Shown: positions 46,717-58,577, counted from the stretch's first letter. The stretch is DNA of 64,000 nucleotides from Hydrocarboniphaga daqingensis (GCF_900129825.1 NZ_FQWZ01000002.1:591288-655287); one strand, 5' to 3'. The notes: generated by a model not told the origin, from the letters alone. A program made the numbers and translations.

Positions 46717-47556
46717 TTACAGCGAGCAGCACTGGATGCTGAACGGCACGTCCGTGTGAACTTGACTGCTGCGCCGGTTGACGTCGCGCAGCGACACGAA
46801 ACGGATCGTGAAGCGATGGGCCCCGGCGCTGATCTCGGGATAGGCAGCGGCCGCATGCGGCACGAACACCCGCAGCAACTGCACCGGCCCCTGCGGCGCG
46901 TGCACGTAGAGTCCGCCACGGGCGACCGCCGCGGTCAGCTCGGTGCTGCCGCGCAAGAGCTTCAGGTACAGACCGATCGCGGACTCGAACGGTGCCAGAT
47001 CGGCGAACCAGGCGTCGAGGTCCCGGTTGACGACCTCGTACGGTTGCGACAGCCAGAAGTGATACGCCGGCAGGTCGAAGCCACAGCTGCCGCCCGGGAT
47101 CGACGTGCGATTGTGGATCGAGATCAGGAACTCGTTGTCGCGCAGCGCGCTGCCAGCGAACTGGGTCACCAGATGCTGAAGGCCGTTGACCGCCGCCGTC
47201 AGCTCGCGCAGCACCGAGCCGAGCCGCTCCTGATCAACGCCAGGGCGCGCCGAAAGCCGCGTCAGATGCCCGTGCTGTTCGAGCAGCTCCTTGAGGATGT
47301 CTTTCTTCAGGTCGGAGCGCGACAGCACGGTGAGTGTGTCGAGCAGCGTCTGCAGTCGTGCTCGCAGCCCGTATTGGCTGCGATCCTGGCGGTGATGTGC
47401 GTGTTGGCCGAACAGGAATTCGAGGCGCAGAAACGTGCGCACCCGCTCGTTGAGCGGCTGCTCGAAGCAAATCGCGTCGAGTGCCTCGGCCGATACTGGA
47501 GTCACTGGCAGTTGCTGAACGAAAGTGCCCGGATTGTGACGCAGTGCATCAAGCAC
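46717..47556 (-). CDS. zapD: cell division protein ZapD
   Basis: Up to 279 residues. The opening core ICFEQPLNERVRTFLRLEFLFGQ and the later DxPAYHFWL and RFTIRF.....R......DV.F.I.CC blocks are ZapD (DUF1342). It crosslinks FtsZ filaments. The annotated start is GTG 47556; GTG 47505 would give a length nearer the family norm (about 250). It stands between coaE and yacG, the usual gammaproteobacterial order. Confidence 0.9.
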   Translation of the reverse strand: MLDALRHNPGTFVQQLPVTPVSAEALDAICFEQPLNERVRTFLRLEFLFGQHAHHRQDRSQYGLRARLQTLLDTLTVLSRSDLKKDILKELLEQHGHLTRLSARPGVDQERLGSVLRELTAAVNGLQHLVTQFAGSALRDNEFLISIHNRTSIPGGSCGFDLPAYHFWLSQPYEVVNRDLDAWFADLAPFESAIGLYLKLLRGSTELTAAVARGGLYVHAPQGPVQLLRVFVPHAAAAYPEISAGAHRFTIRFVSLRDVNRRSSQVHTDVPFSIQCCSL

Positions 47557-47607
47557 CGCAAACGAGAATGACGTGCGACTCGGCAGGTCGTCGCAGTCCG
47601 ATTGCGA

Positions 47608-48231
47608 TTAGCGGTCCGGGTGCGGCGCGGCCTGCGTCTGCGCCAGGTAACGCTGGTGCAGACGGGCGACGGCCGCCGCGGTCTGTTCGACGCTGCCGTC
47701 GTTGACGATCACCTCGTCTGCAGCGGCGAGGCGTTGCTCACGCGTCGCTTGCGCGGCCATCATCTTCAGCGCCAGAGCCTGATCAACCTGATCGCGACGC
47801 TGCAGTCGCTCCATCTGCAGGCTCTGTGGCACGTCGACGACCAGTATGCGGTCGACCAGCTCGCGCATGCCGGGCGATTCCACCAGGATCGCCACCGACA
47901 GGATGCAGTACGGCGCGGTCTGGGCGTCGCGCCATTGCCGCATCCGCTGCCGGATTGCCGGATGCGTGATCGCCTCCAGCCGGCGCAGTTCGGCCGGGTT
48001 GCCGAACACGCGTTCGCGCATCCGGCGTCGATCGAGCGTGCCGTCGGGCAGCAGCGCGTCAGCACCGAAGACCTCGGCGATCTGCGCCAGCGCCGGTTCG
48101 CCCGGCGCGACGACGTCGCGCGCGACCTGGTCGGCGTCGAGTACCGGCACGCCAAGTCCGATGAAGGTATCGGCCACCAGCGTCTTGCCGCTGGCGATGC
48201 CGCCGGTCAGGCCCAGCGTCAACCGCGACAT
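47608..48231 (-). CDS. coaE: dephospho-CoA kinase
   Basis: 207 residues from ATG 48231. Walker A GGIASGKT at about residues 10-17; DADQVARDVV and THPAIRQRM are further signatures. It catalyses the last step of CoA synthesis. The ATG shares its A with the pilD TGA. Confidence 0.95.
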   Translation of the reverse strand: MSRLTLGLTGGIASGKTLVADTFIGLGVPVLDADQVARDVVAPGEPALAQIAEVFGADALLPDGTLDRRRMRERVFGNPAELRRLEAITHPAIRQRMRQWRDAQTAPYCILSVAILVESPGMRELVDRILVVDVPQSLQMERLQRRDQVDQALALKMMAAQATREQRLAAADEVIVNDGSVEQTAAAVARLHQRYLAQTQAAPHPDR

Positions 48232-49109
48232 CAACTGCCGCCCTGCACGTAGTGCAGATAGCCGGCGTTGATCTGCTCGCCCCAGACCAGCGCAATCCAG
48301 CCGGCGCCGGCGATGTACGGCCCGAATGGAATCCGCGAGCTCCATTCGGCGCGCCGCGACAGGATCAGCGCGACGCCGACGGCGGCGCCGACCAGCGCCG
48401 ACAGCAGCACGATCTGCGGCAACAGCGGCCAGCCCAGCCAGGCGCCGAGCGCGGCCAGCAGCTTGAAGTCCCCGTAGCCCATGCCGTCCTTGCCGGTCGC
48501 CAGCTTGAACAAATGAAACACGCCCCACAGCAGGCCATAGCCGACCGCCGCCCCGATGATGGCCTGCGTCGGCGTCGCGAACACGCCCCACAAGCTGGCG
48601 ATCAGCCCCAGCCACAGCAGCGGCAGCGTTAGATCGTCGGGCAGGTACATCGTGCGTAGATCGGTCACCGTCAGCGCGATCAGCGACCACGTCAGCACCA
48701 GGGCGCCGATCAACTCCGGCGTGGCGCCGAAGTGCTGGGCACAGACCGCTGACATCAGTCCGGTGATGGCTTCGACGATCGGGTACTGCACCGATATGGG
48801 TGCATGGCAGCTTGCACAGCGGCCTCGCAGTAGCAGCCAGCCGAATACCGGCAGGTTGTGTTGAGGTTTGACCGGCGCCTTACAGGCCGGGCAATGGCTG
48901 CCGGGACGCAGCAGCGAGATCGGCTGCTCTCCGGCAATCGGCGCCGGCGCGCCGAAGCTGTCGCGACAGGCATTGCGAAAGTCCTGCTCGATTCGCAGCG
49001 GCAGCCGGTAGGCCACCACATTCAGGAAGCTGCCGATCAGCAGTCCGAGAATCGTGACGGTGACGAGCAACAGCGTGGGGCTGGACTGCAGGGCATCTAG
49101 CAAGGGCAT
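48231..49109 (-). CDS. pilD: type IV prepilin peptidase / N-methyltransferase
   Basis: 292 residues. Zinc Cys pairs CPAC (about 72-75) and CASC (about 97-100) in the cytosolic loop. The aspartate protease residues are in TDLRTMYLPD and GYGDFKLLAALGAWLG. Eight or so membrane helices. It cleaves prepilins after Gly and methylates the new N-terminus, so it matures the three pilins encoded upstream. Confidence 0.95.
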   Translation of the reverse strand: MPLLDALQSSPTLLLVTVTILGLLIGSFLNVVAYRLPLRIEQDFRNACRDSFGAPAPIAGEQPISLLRPGSHCPACKAPVKPQHNLPVFGWLLLRGRCASCHAPISVQYPIVEAITGLMSAVCAQHFGATPELIGALVLTWSLIALTVTDLRTMYLPDDLTLPLLWLGLIASLWGVFATPTQAIIGAAVGYGLLWGVFHLFKLATGKDGMGYGDFKLLAALGAWLGWPLLPQIVLLSALVGAAVGVALILSRRAEWSSRIPFGPYIAGAGWIALVWGEQINAGYLHYVQGGS

Positions 49110-49165
49110 CGGCTCGGGTCATCGGCTGCGGACGGGGCGCCGCGCAGCGTAGCGGTAAACAAGGC

Positions 49166-50386
49166 TCAGACCACCTGGCCGAGCTGGAAGATCGGCAAGT
49201 ACATCGCCACGACGAGACCGCCGACCAGCACGCCGAGAATCGCCATGATCATCGGCTCGAGCAGGCTCGACAGCGAGTCGACCATGTTGTCGACCTCCGC
49301 TTCGTAGAACTCGGCCACCTTGGCGCACATTTCGTCGAGCGCGCCGGATTCTTCACCGATGGCGACCATCTGCGTGGCCATCGGCGGAAACAGGCCGCTC
49401 TGCTGCATCGTCAGCTGCAGCTGCTGGCCCGTCGATACCTGCTCTTTCATGTGCATGATCGCTTCGAGAAACACGATGTTCCCGGCGGCGCGGGCCACCG
49501 AATCGAGCGCCTCGACCAGTGGCACGCCGGCTGCGAACATCGTCGACAGCGTCCGCGCAAAGCGCGCGACCGCCGACTTGTACAGGATGTCGCCAACCAC
49601 CGGTACTTTCAGCAGTGCGCGGTCCATGAAGCGCCGCATCGGTGCCGAGCGCTTGTAGAAATAGACGAACGCGAAAATGCCACCGCCGAGCACACCGAAC
49701 ACGATCCACCAGTTGTCCTGCATGAAGCGCGACATCGCGATCACCATCACGGTGAACGCCGGCAGGTCGGCACCGAAGCCCTTGAACAGGTCTTCGAACT
49801 GCGGCACGACGAAGTACAACAGGATGCCGGTGACGATGAAGGCCACGGCCAGCACGGCCGTGGGATAGGTCATCGCCTTCTTGACCTTCTTCTTGATCGC
49901 CTCGGTTTTCTCTTTGTAGACGGCGATCTTGTCGAGCAGCGTTTCCAGCGCACCGGAGCGCTCGCCTGCATCGACCAGGTTGACGAACAGATCGTCGAAA
50001 TGCAGCGGATAGCGGCTCAGCGACTCTGAAAACGAGTTGCCGCCTTCGATGTTGGTCTTGATGCCCATGACCATCTCGGCCATCGCCGGGTTCTGGTTGC
50101 CACGGCCGATCAGTTCCAGTGACTGCACCAGCGGCACGCCCGCCGACATCATCGTCGACATCTGCCGGCTGAAGACAGCGATGTCGCCGGCCGTGACCTT
50201 CTTCTTGCTGCCGAACAGCTGCAGCTTCTTGCGGATGCGGATCGGGTTGATGCCCTGCTTGCGCAGCTGGGTCTTGATCAGGCTTTCACTGGCACCGCGG
50301 CTCTCGCCCTTGACGCGCGCGCCCTTGCGGTCTCTGCCTTCCCACAGGAAGACGTGTTCCTTGACGGTGACTGCTGCCTGCGCCAT
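49166..50386 (-). CDS. pilC: type IV pilus inner-membrane platform protein
   Basis: 406 residues with two repeated GspF-type domains (about 70-195 and 275-400), each with FxRQMSTMMSAGVPLVQSL or FARTLSTMFAAGVPLVEAL. Three membrane helices. It couples the PilB motor to pilin assembly. It follows pilB by 106 bases. Confidence 0.95.
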   Translation of the reverse strand: MAQAAVTVKEHVFLWEGRDRKGARVKGESRGASESLIKTQLRKQGINPIRIRKKLQLFGSKKKVTAGDIAVFSRQMSTMMSAGVPLVQSLELIGRGNQNPAMAEMVMGIKTNIEGGNSFSESLSRYPLHFDDLFVNLVDAGERSGALETLLDKIAVYKEKTEAIKKKVKKAMTYPTAVLAVAFIVTGILLYFVVPQFEDLFKGFGADLPAFTVMVIAMSRFMQDNWWIVFGVLGGGIFAFVYFYKRSAPMRRFMDRALLKVPVVGDILYKSAVARFARTLSTMFAAGVPLVEALDSVARAAGNIVFLEAIMHMKEQVSTGQQLQLTMQQSGLFPPMATQMVAIGEESGALDEMCAKVAEFYEAEVDNMVDSLSSLLEPMIMAILGVLVGGLVVAMYLPIFQLGQVV

Positions 50387-50492
50387 CGCTGCCCGGGTAT
50401 CCGTGTTTCGAGGGTGATGCGGCTATCAGACTACAGCCGCGGCGCCGGCACCACGCCGGGGCCGATCGGCGGACGTGCTGGCTCGCCAGCCG

Positions 50493-52244
50493 TCATTCGC
50501 CGACGGTCGTGCGATTGGCTTCGAGCAGGTCGATGACGCCATCGCGGACCTTCTTGAGTGCCGACGCCCGCAGGTTGGCCACGCCTTCGCGCTCGGCTTG
50601 GTCGGCAATATCCATCGCGCTGCCGCCCTCCATGATGATTCGGCCCATCGCTTCGGAGAACGGCATCACTTGGTAGATGCCGGTACGCCCCTTGTAGCCG
50701 CGGTCGCACTGGTCGCAGCCGACGGCTTCGTAGATGCGGAAGCTGGGGGCATCGACATCGGCGGCGCTGAGGCCCTCTTTGATCAGCTCGGGGCGCGGAA
50801 TGTTGGCCGGCCGCTTGCAGACCGGGCACAGCTTGCGCGCCAAGCGCTGGGCGATGATCAGCGTCAGCGTCGAGGCGAGGTTGTAGGCCGGCACGCCCAT
50901 GTTCATCAGGCGCACGATGGTCTGCGGTGCGTCATTGGTATGCAGTGTCGACAGCACCAAATGGCCGGTCTGCGCCGCCTTGATCGCGATTTCGGCGGTT
51001 TCCAGGTCGCGGATTTCGCCGACCATGATCACGTCGGGGTCTTGACGCAAAAACGCTTTCAGCGCCGCTGCGAACGTCAGCCCGACCTTGGGATTGACGT
51101 TGACCTGATTGATGCCGGGCAGATTGATTTCGGCCGGGTCTTCGGCCGTGCTGATGTTGACGTCGTCCTGATTGAGGATGTTCAGGCCGGTGTACAGCGA
51201 CACGGTCTTGCCCGAGCCGGTCGGGCCGGTCACCAGGATCATGCCTTGCGGCTTGTCCAGCGCGCGCATGTAGGCGTCTTTCTGCTCGGGCTCGTAGCCC
51301 AGCGCATCGATGCCCAGCTGCGCGCTGGTCGGGTCGAGAATACGGCAGACGATCTTCTCGCCCCACAGCGTCGGGCAGGTGCTGACGCGGAAGTCGATCG
51401 CCTTGCTGCGCGACAGATTCAGTTTGATGCGGCCGTCCTGCGGCACGCGCCGCTCGGCCAAGTCCATTCGTGACATCACCTTGACGCGCGCCGACAGCCG
51501 CATCGCGGTGGCGATCGGCGGCGTGGCCACGGTGCGCAGTTCACCGTCCTTGCGATAGCGGATCCGGTAGCTTTTTTCGTAGGGCTCGAAGTGGATGTCC
51601 GATGCGCCCTGGCCGATCGCGTCGAGCATGATCTTGTGCACGTAGCGCACGATCGGCGCTTCGTCGGCGTCCGACTTGGTGACGTCGGGCAACTCCGCGC
51701 CCGGGTCGCTGATGTCGATGTTTTCGAGGTCCGCATCGCCCATGCCGATGTCCATCGACGCGGCGCTGAGCCGCTGCGCGGCGGCGTCGATGGCCTTGGC
51801 GAGCTTGTCTTCCTCGACGACGACGGCCTCGGTCGTCGTGCGCGTCGCGAACTTGATCTCGTCCAGCGCGGCGAGGTTGGTCGGGTCCGACACCGCGACG
51901 AACAGCGTGTTGGACCGCTTGTACACCGGTAGCGCATGGGTCTTGCGCAGCACACGTTCGCTGATGTCCTTGAGCAGGCTTGGGTCGATGTCGATCGCCG
52001 CCAAGTCCAGCAGCGGCGCGCCGAAGTCGGCACTGGCCAGCTCGGCGATCCGCAGCGCCGATACCGTCTTGGATTCGACCACGACCGCAACGAACGGCTG
52101 GCCGCTGCGTCCCGCCTTCAGCTGGAACTCGCGCGCTTGGTCTTCGCTCAGCAGCTGATCGGCGACCAGCTTGCGGGCCAAGCCAGTCAGCGCGGACGGA
52201 GCCGGAGCGGTCGACAGCGGGGCGGCCAAGAGAGATTCCCTCAC
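50493..52244 (-). CDS. pilB: type IV pilus assembly ATPase
   Basis: 583 residues. Two N-terminal regulatory GSPII_E domains precede the ATPase. Walker A GPTGSGKT, the Asp box and Walker B follow (LRQDPDVIMVGEIRD). The zinc motif CPVC...CDQC lies at about 470-515. It powers pilus extension. A GspE/PilB subfamily assignment is supported by adjacent pilC and pilD. Confidence 0.96.
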   Translation of the reverse strand: MRESLLAAPLSTAPAPSALTGLARKLVADQLLSEDQAREFQLKAGRSGQPFVAVVVESKTVSALRIAELASADFGAPLLDLAAIDIDPSLLKDISERVLRKTHALPVYKRSNTLFVAVSDPTNLAALDEIKFATRTTTEAVVVEEDKLAKAIDAAAQRLSAASMDIGMGDADLENIDISDPGAELPDVTKSDADEAPIVRYVHKIMLDAIGQGASDIHFEPYEKSYRIRYRKDGELRTVATPPIATAMRLSARVKVMSRMDLAERRVPQDGRIKLNLSRSKAIDFRVSTCPTLWGEKIVCRILDPTSAQLGIDALGYEPEQKDAYMRALDKPQGMILVTGPTGSGKTVSLYTGLNILNQDDVNISTAEDPAEINLPGINQVNVNPKVGLTFAAALKAFLRQDPDVIMVGEIRDLETAEIAIKAAQTGHLVLSTLHTNDAPQTIVRLMNMGVPAYNLASTLTLIIAQRLARKLCPVCKRPANIPRPELIKEGLSAADVDAPSFRIYEAVGCDQCDRGYKGRTGIYQVMPFSEAMGRIIMEGGSAMDIADQAEREGVANLRASALKKVRDGVIDLLEANRTTVGE

Positions 52245-52298
52245 AGGTTGAGCGGTTTACGCTCGGATTCGAATGGTGTTCCGAGCCTATTGCGGCCG

Positions 52299-53783
52299 TC
52301 AACCGCCAATCTTGAATCGCGTGGCACCTTGACCGACCGGGGTTGTGGCAGCCACGCCGCAGGTTTGCTCGAGCGGCACGATGCCCTGTGACCAGTAGCG
52401 CGGGTATAGCGTTTCGTCGGCACTCATGAAGTAACGGGTGTCGCCGCCGGCGCCGACGCAGTTCGCGCCGTCATGGACCGCCATCGCCAGAACACCCACG
52501 ACCAAGCCGCAGCCGGCGATCCAGCCGGCCGTTACCTGCAATGACGGGCCTGGTATCGGCACATCCAAGCGAGCGGCCGTCAGCGACGGCAACGCGGGAA
52601 ACCAGGCGATGCTGAGCATCAGCAGTGTCTGGCTCAACGGGTCGTTGGCGACGTTGGCCAGCAGTCCATGCACCAGCGCGGCGGTGATCGCGGCAAGCAG
52701 CGCGATCCCGGTCGACGCGTCGCCTCCGCCGATCGCGTGCGCGCGCAGCTGGCGCAAGGCCCGGCGGTAACTCGCGGCGATCACCGCGAGCAGCAGCAAT
52801 GTCGCCGGCAGCCCCCATTCGGCGAGCCATTGCAGCGGCGCGCTGTGTGGCCCGGCCACCGAGCGCAGCGGATGCCGCCCCAGTTCGGCGTACAGCATTG
52901 GACCGATGCCGAGCAGCGGCGCGCTGACGAAGTCGGTCCAGGCGTCGCGATACAACGCGGCGCGGCCGCTGCTGCCGGCGCGGAGCAGCCCGCCGCCCGC
53001 CGACGGCACGTCGGCCAGCGAAATCAGCCACCACAGCGCTGCGCCGGACGCGAGCACGGCCAGTTGCTCGAACGCGAAGCGCCTCCCCTGGCGCCCGAAA
53101 CAGGCCGCGGCGATCAGCGCGGCGACCAGCAGCGCCAGCACGCCGCCGCGTCCGCCGGAGGCGACCAGCTGCGAGGCGATCGCGACCGCCGCCAGCGAGC
53201 AGGCGACTGAGCCAATGCGGCCTTGCCGCGACGACGACATCAGCTGCGCCGCTAGCCACAGCAGCGGCAGCGCAAACGTCGCGGCTTTGGCGAAATAACG
53301 CGGATAGACGAACACGTCCCAGGCGCTGCTCAAGCTGCCGGCATCGCCGATGGCGATCGCGGCCGCATAAGCCGCGATGAACTGCAGGCCCAGCGCCAGC
53401 GGGCCGCAGCACAGCAGCAGCAATGCCGTGCGGGCCAGCGACGGTGACGTGGCGGTGCCTTGTCGCAGCTGCAGTGCGCCGATCGCCAGCGCCGCCAGCG
53501 TGCCGACTTCGATTGCCGCGTAATGCGGCAGCGCGCTGCGTGCAGCGGACCACAGGCCCAGTGCCAGCACGACCAGCAGGCTGCGCCCCGACCATGACCG
53601 CAGCGGCGCCATCAACGTTGCGGGATTCGCAGCTGCGGCCGTCACCAGCAATATCAGCAACAGGCACTGGGCCAGCCGCAGGTCGTCGTAACGCGTCTGC
53701 CACTGCGACGGCAACGGCAGCCCGCTCAGCATCCAGGCGCCAACAAGGGCGACAACGAACGTGATCGGTCGGCTTATCGGCAT
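52299..53783 (-). CDS. O-antigen ligase / Wzy_C family membrane protein, probable pilin O-glycosyltransferase
   Basis: 494 residues with about 11-12 membrane helices. The long periplasmic region contains SGGRGGVLALLVA and LLRAGSSGRAALYRDAWTDFVSAPLLGIGPMLYAELG....SVAGPHSAPLQWLAEWG, which matches the Wzy_C pattern with a late His. WaaL, PglL and TfpO enzymes share it. Position between pilB and three pilins whose last residue is Ser suggests the TfpO type, which attaches a glycan to that residue. A role as O-antigen ligase remains possible. Confidence 0.75.
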   Translation of the reverse strand: MPISRPITFVVALVGAWMLSGLPLPSQWQTRYDDLRLAQCLLLILLVTAAAANPATLMAPLRSWSGRSLLVVLALGLWSAARSALPHYAAIEVGTLAALAIGALQLRQGTATSPSLARTALLLLCCGPLALGLQFIAAYAAAIAIGDAGSLSSAWDVFVYPRYFAKAATFALPLLWLAAQLMSSSRQGRIGSVACSLAAVAIASQLVASGGRGGVLALLVAALIAAACFGRQGRRFAFEQLAVLASGAALWWLISLADVPSAGGGLLRAGSSGRAALYRDAWTDFVSAPLLGIGPMLYAELGRHPLRSVAGPHSAPLQWLAEWGLPATLLLLAVIAASYRRALRQLRAHAIGGGDASTGIALLAAITAALVHGLLANVANDPLSQTLLMLSIAWFPALPSLTAARLDVPIPGPSLQVTAGWIAGCGLVVGVLAMAVHDGANCVGAGGDTRYFMSADETLYPRYWSQGIVPLEQTCGVAATTPVGQGATRFKIGG

Positions 53784-53830
53784 CGGTGGGTCCTGGAACC
53801 ACGGCGCCGCCTCCGGGCGGCAGAAACAAC

Positions 53831-53850
53831 GACGCCGCCCGGAGGCGGCG
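53831..53850 (-). terminator. hairpin after pilin gene 1
   Basis: GCCGCC / GGCGGC stem 22 nt after the stop, followed on the minus strand by TCGTTGTTTC. The same motif ends the other two pilin genes. Confidence 0.6.
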
Positions 53851-53872
53851 CCTTGTACGGCGTCTCAGCCGA

Positions 53873-54295
53873 TCAGCTGGCCTTGACGTAATTCTGCGTG
53901 ACGCAGCCGCCGCTGAAGACCCAGGTCAGGCGATCGCCGGTGACCGTCGGCGTCAGAACACAGGTCTCCGTCGCGACAATGCCCTTGTAGGCGTTGGGCG
54001 TGGCGGTGATTACGCCACTGGCGACCGCCAGCGTATTGAATGCCTTGACGGTCGATGCCGTCGGTGCGGCCGGGATGCCGTTGCTGCCCGCGTCGCAGCC
54101 GGTCAGCGTGCCCAGTTCGCCGTAGCAGACCTGAACCGCGGTCTTGTACGACGTCATTGCCGAGATGACCTCCGAATAGGCGGCCTTCTTGATGTAGTTC
54201 TGGTAAGCCGGAATGGCGATCGCGGCAAGAATGCCGATGATCGCAACGACGATCATCAGTTCGATCAGCGTAAAGCCTTGTTGTTTCTGGTCCAT
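53873..54295 (-). CDS. pilA: type IV pilin (major pilin-like), copy 1
   Basis: 140 residues from ATG 54295; the longer open frame is not used. Class III leader MDQKQQG then [28 protein letters not shown], with cleavage after Gly7 and Glu at mature position 5. Four cysteines in the globular part. The last residues are YVKAS, with terminal Ser. It has its own sigma-54-type promoter at 54342-54356. It is very similar to the two other copies. Confidence 0.94.
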   Translation of the reverse strand: MDQKQQGFTLIELMIVVAIIGILAAIAIPAYQNYIKKAAYSEVISAMTSYKTAVQVCYGELGTLTGCDAGSNGIPAAPTASTVKAFNTLAVASGVITATPNAYKGIVATETCVLTPTVTGDRLTWVFSGGCVTQNYVKAS

Positions 54296-54341
54296 GGTGA
54301 CTCCGGTTGCGGCGTGGATGGTGGGCGGCAACTGGCAACAG

Positions 54342-54356
54342 AGCAACCGGCATGCC
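54342..54356 (-). promoter_or_regulatory. sigma-54 promoter of pilin gene 1
   Basis: On the minus strand GGCATGCCGGTTGCT has GG and GC exactly 10 nt apart (-24/-12). It lies 47 nt upstream of the pilin ATG. Confidence 0.7.
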
Positions 54357-54440
54357 GTCGCTGCAGTCAGATTAAAATTAGCAAAATCAACAACATGATA
54401 TTGAGTGCGAGCTTGCGGCCTGACGCCGGCTGTCTGGCAC

Positions 54441-54455
54441 TGACACTTCTTGTCA
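54441..54455. promoter_or_regulatory. TGACA-N5-TGTCA activator site, pilin gene 1
   Basis: TGACA and TGTCA with 5 nt between, 85 nt upstream of the -24 element. The P. aeruginosa activator PilR recognises TGTC-type sites at similar distance. Confidence 0.55.
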
Positions 54456-54497
54456 GCCCGTGTCACTTACCAACACGTCATTTGGGGCGCTGCAACG

Positions 54498-54525
54498 ACA
54501 ACGCCGCCTTGCGGCGGCGTTGTCG
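54498..54525 (-). terminator. hairpin after pilin gene 2
   Basis: GACAACGCCGCC pairs perfectly with GGCGGCGTTGTC around a 4-nt loop, 17 nt after the stop. Confidence 0.7.
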
Positions 54526-54541
54526 GCCCGGCTCAAGACGA

Positions 54542-54964
54542 TCAGCTGGCCTTGACGTAGTTGTTCGTCACGCAGGCGCCGCTGAATACCCAGGTCAGAC
54601 GATCGCCAGTGGCGGTCGGCGTCAGCACGCAGGTATCGGTGGCGGCAATGCCCTTGTAGGCGTTGGGCGTGGCCGTGATCACGCCGGTGGCGACGGTCAG
54701 CGTGTTGAACGCCTTGATCGTGGAGGCGGTCGGCGCGGCCGGAATGCCGTTGCTGCCGGCGTCGCAGCCGGTCAGGCCGCCGGTTTCGCCGTAGCAGACT
54801 TCAACGGCGGTCTTGTACGAGGTCATCGCCGAGACGACTTCCGAATACGCAGCCTTCTTGATGTAGTTCTGGTAGGCCGGGATCGCGATGGCGGCCAGAA
54901 TGCCGATGATGGCAACGACGATCATCAGTTCGATCAGCGTGAAACCCTGCTGCTTGTTATTCAT
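54542..54964 (-). CDS. pilA: type IV pilin, copy 2
   Basis: 140 residues, leader MNNKQQG followed by the same [14 protein letters not shown] start. Shares the body of copy 1 with a few changes ([28 protein letters not shown]). Ends in Ser. Same orientation, with its own promoter at 55011-55024 and a terminator. The 246 bases between copies 1 and 2 hold only control elements. Confidence 0.94.
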   Translation of the reverse strand: MNNKQQGFTLIELMIVVAIIGILAAIAIPAYQNYIKKAAYSEVVSAMTSYKTAVEVCYGETGGLTGCDAGSNGIPAAPTASTIKAFNTLTVATGVITATPNAYKGIAATDTCVLTPTATGDRLTWVFSGACVTNNYVKAS

Positions 54965-55010
54965 GTTGGAGACTCCAGGGGGTGGCGGGGACTGCAGTGT
55001 GATGCAGTTC

Positions 55011-55024
55011 GCAATCGCTGTGCC
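55011..55024 (-). promoter_or_regulatory. sigma-54 promoter of pilin gene 2
   Basis: Minus strand GGCACAGCGATTGC has GG and GC 10 nt apart, 47 nt upstream of the ATG. AT-rich DNA lies just upstream. Confidence 0.72.
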
Positions 55025-55111
55025 GCGAACGAGATCTTAAAAAATATAAATTAAATCAATGCGTTGATGGACAGAATGACCGATTTCAGAGTCGCGGTAT
55101 TTGTCGGACAC

Positions 55112-55126
55112 TGACAATTGCTGTCA
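55112..55126. promoter_or_regulatory. TGACA-N5-TGTCA activator site, pilin gene 2
   Basis: The same half-sites and 5-nt spacing as upstream of copy 1, 88 nt upstream of the -24 element. Confidence 0.55.
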
Positions 55127-55188
55127 GTTGTTGGCTCTTTTTGTGATGACGATCACAGTAAGCCCGATTGTTTTCTGAGCCACAAACG

Positions 55189-55214
55189 ACGACGCCGCCC
55201 GTAGGCGGCGTCGT
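55189..55214 (-). terminator. hairpin after pilin gene 3
   Basis: ACGACGCCGCC pairs with GGCGGCGTCGT around a 4-nt loop, 18 nt past the stop, then CGTTTGTGG on the minus strand. Confidence 0.65.
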
Positions 55215-55231
55215 GGCCCGGCGGATGGGAC

Positions 55232-55654
55232 TTAACTGGCCTTGACGTAGTTCTGCGTGACGCAGCCCCCACTGAAGACCCAGGTCAGCCGATCACCGGT
55301 GACCGTCGGTGTCAGAACACAGGTTTCAGTGGCGAGAATGCCTTTGTAGGCGTTGGGCGTCGCGGTGATCACGCCATCGGCCACGGCCAGGGTGTTGAAC
55401 GCCTTGACCGTCGACGCCGTCGGGGCGGCCGGCACACCGTTGCTGCCGGCATCGCACTGGGCAAGCGCATTGGTCTCGCCGTAGCAGATCTGGATCGCCG
55501 TTTTGTACGAGGTCATCGCCGAGATGATTTCAGAGTAGGCGGCCTTCTTGATGTAGTTCTGGTAGGCCGGTATCGCAATCGCGGCCAGAATGCCGATGAT
55601 CGCGACCACGATCATCAATTCGATCAGCGTAAAACCCCGTTGTTGGCTCGTCAT
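55232..55654 (-). CDS. pilA: type IV pilin, copy 3
   Basis: 140 residues from ATG 55654 (GAGGAAC upstream), leader MTSQQRG. The body is most like copy 1 ([18 protein letters not shown] end) with [16 protein letters not shown] in the variable part. Ends in Ser. It is nearest the leuS promoter, facing away from it, and has its own sigma-54-type promoter. Confidence 0.94.
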   Translation of the reverse strand: MTSQQRGFTLIELMIVVAIIGILAAIAIPAYQNYIKKAAYSEIISAMTSYKTAIQICYGETNALAQCDAGSNGVPAAPTASTVKAFNTLAVADGVITATPNAYKGILATETCVLTPTVTGDRLTWVFSGGCVTQNYVKAS

Positions 55655-55700
55655 GGCAGTTCCTCGTATCGACCTCAAGTTGGTTCAGTGGTCTGAGACG

Positions 55701-55715
55701 AGCAACGGGCGTGCC
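55701..55715 (-). promoter_or_regulatory. sigma-54 promoter of pilin gene 3
   Basis: Minus strand GGCACGCCCGTTGCT is close to the TGGCAC-N5-TTGC consensus, 47 nt upstream of the ATG. Confidence 0.78.
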
Positions 55716-55777
55716 GATCGTTTTCCGATTTAACGGTAAGTAAAACAATGGTTTGAAGCTGCCGTCGAAAGCGGGCG

Positions 55778-55802
55778 TGACAGGCTTCGGCGGGGCCTGA
55801 CA
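55778..55802. promoter_or_regulatory. two TGACA sites upstream of pilin gene 3
   Basis: TGACA at 55778-55782 and 55798-55802, 20 bp apart in the same orientation, 63-87 nt upstream of the -24 element. Unlike copies 1 and 2, these are direct repeats. Confidence 0.45.
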
Positions 55803-55868
55803 AATATTGGCAGTGTTCGCTACTGAACCCAGCGTCGGTGCAGCGGCCTGCTGCGCCCTCGCTGCTAA

Positions 55869-58576
<2,708 letters not shown>

Positions 58577-58577
<1 letters not shown>

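Noticed and set aside
54296..54466. N-terminal extension of pilin 1
   Set aside because: It would place the prepilin leader inside the protein; the class III leader begins at ATG 54295.
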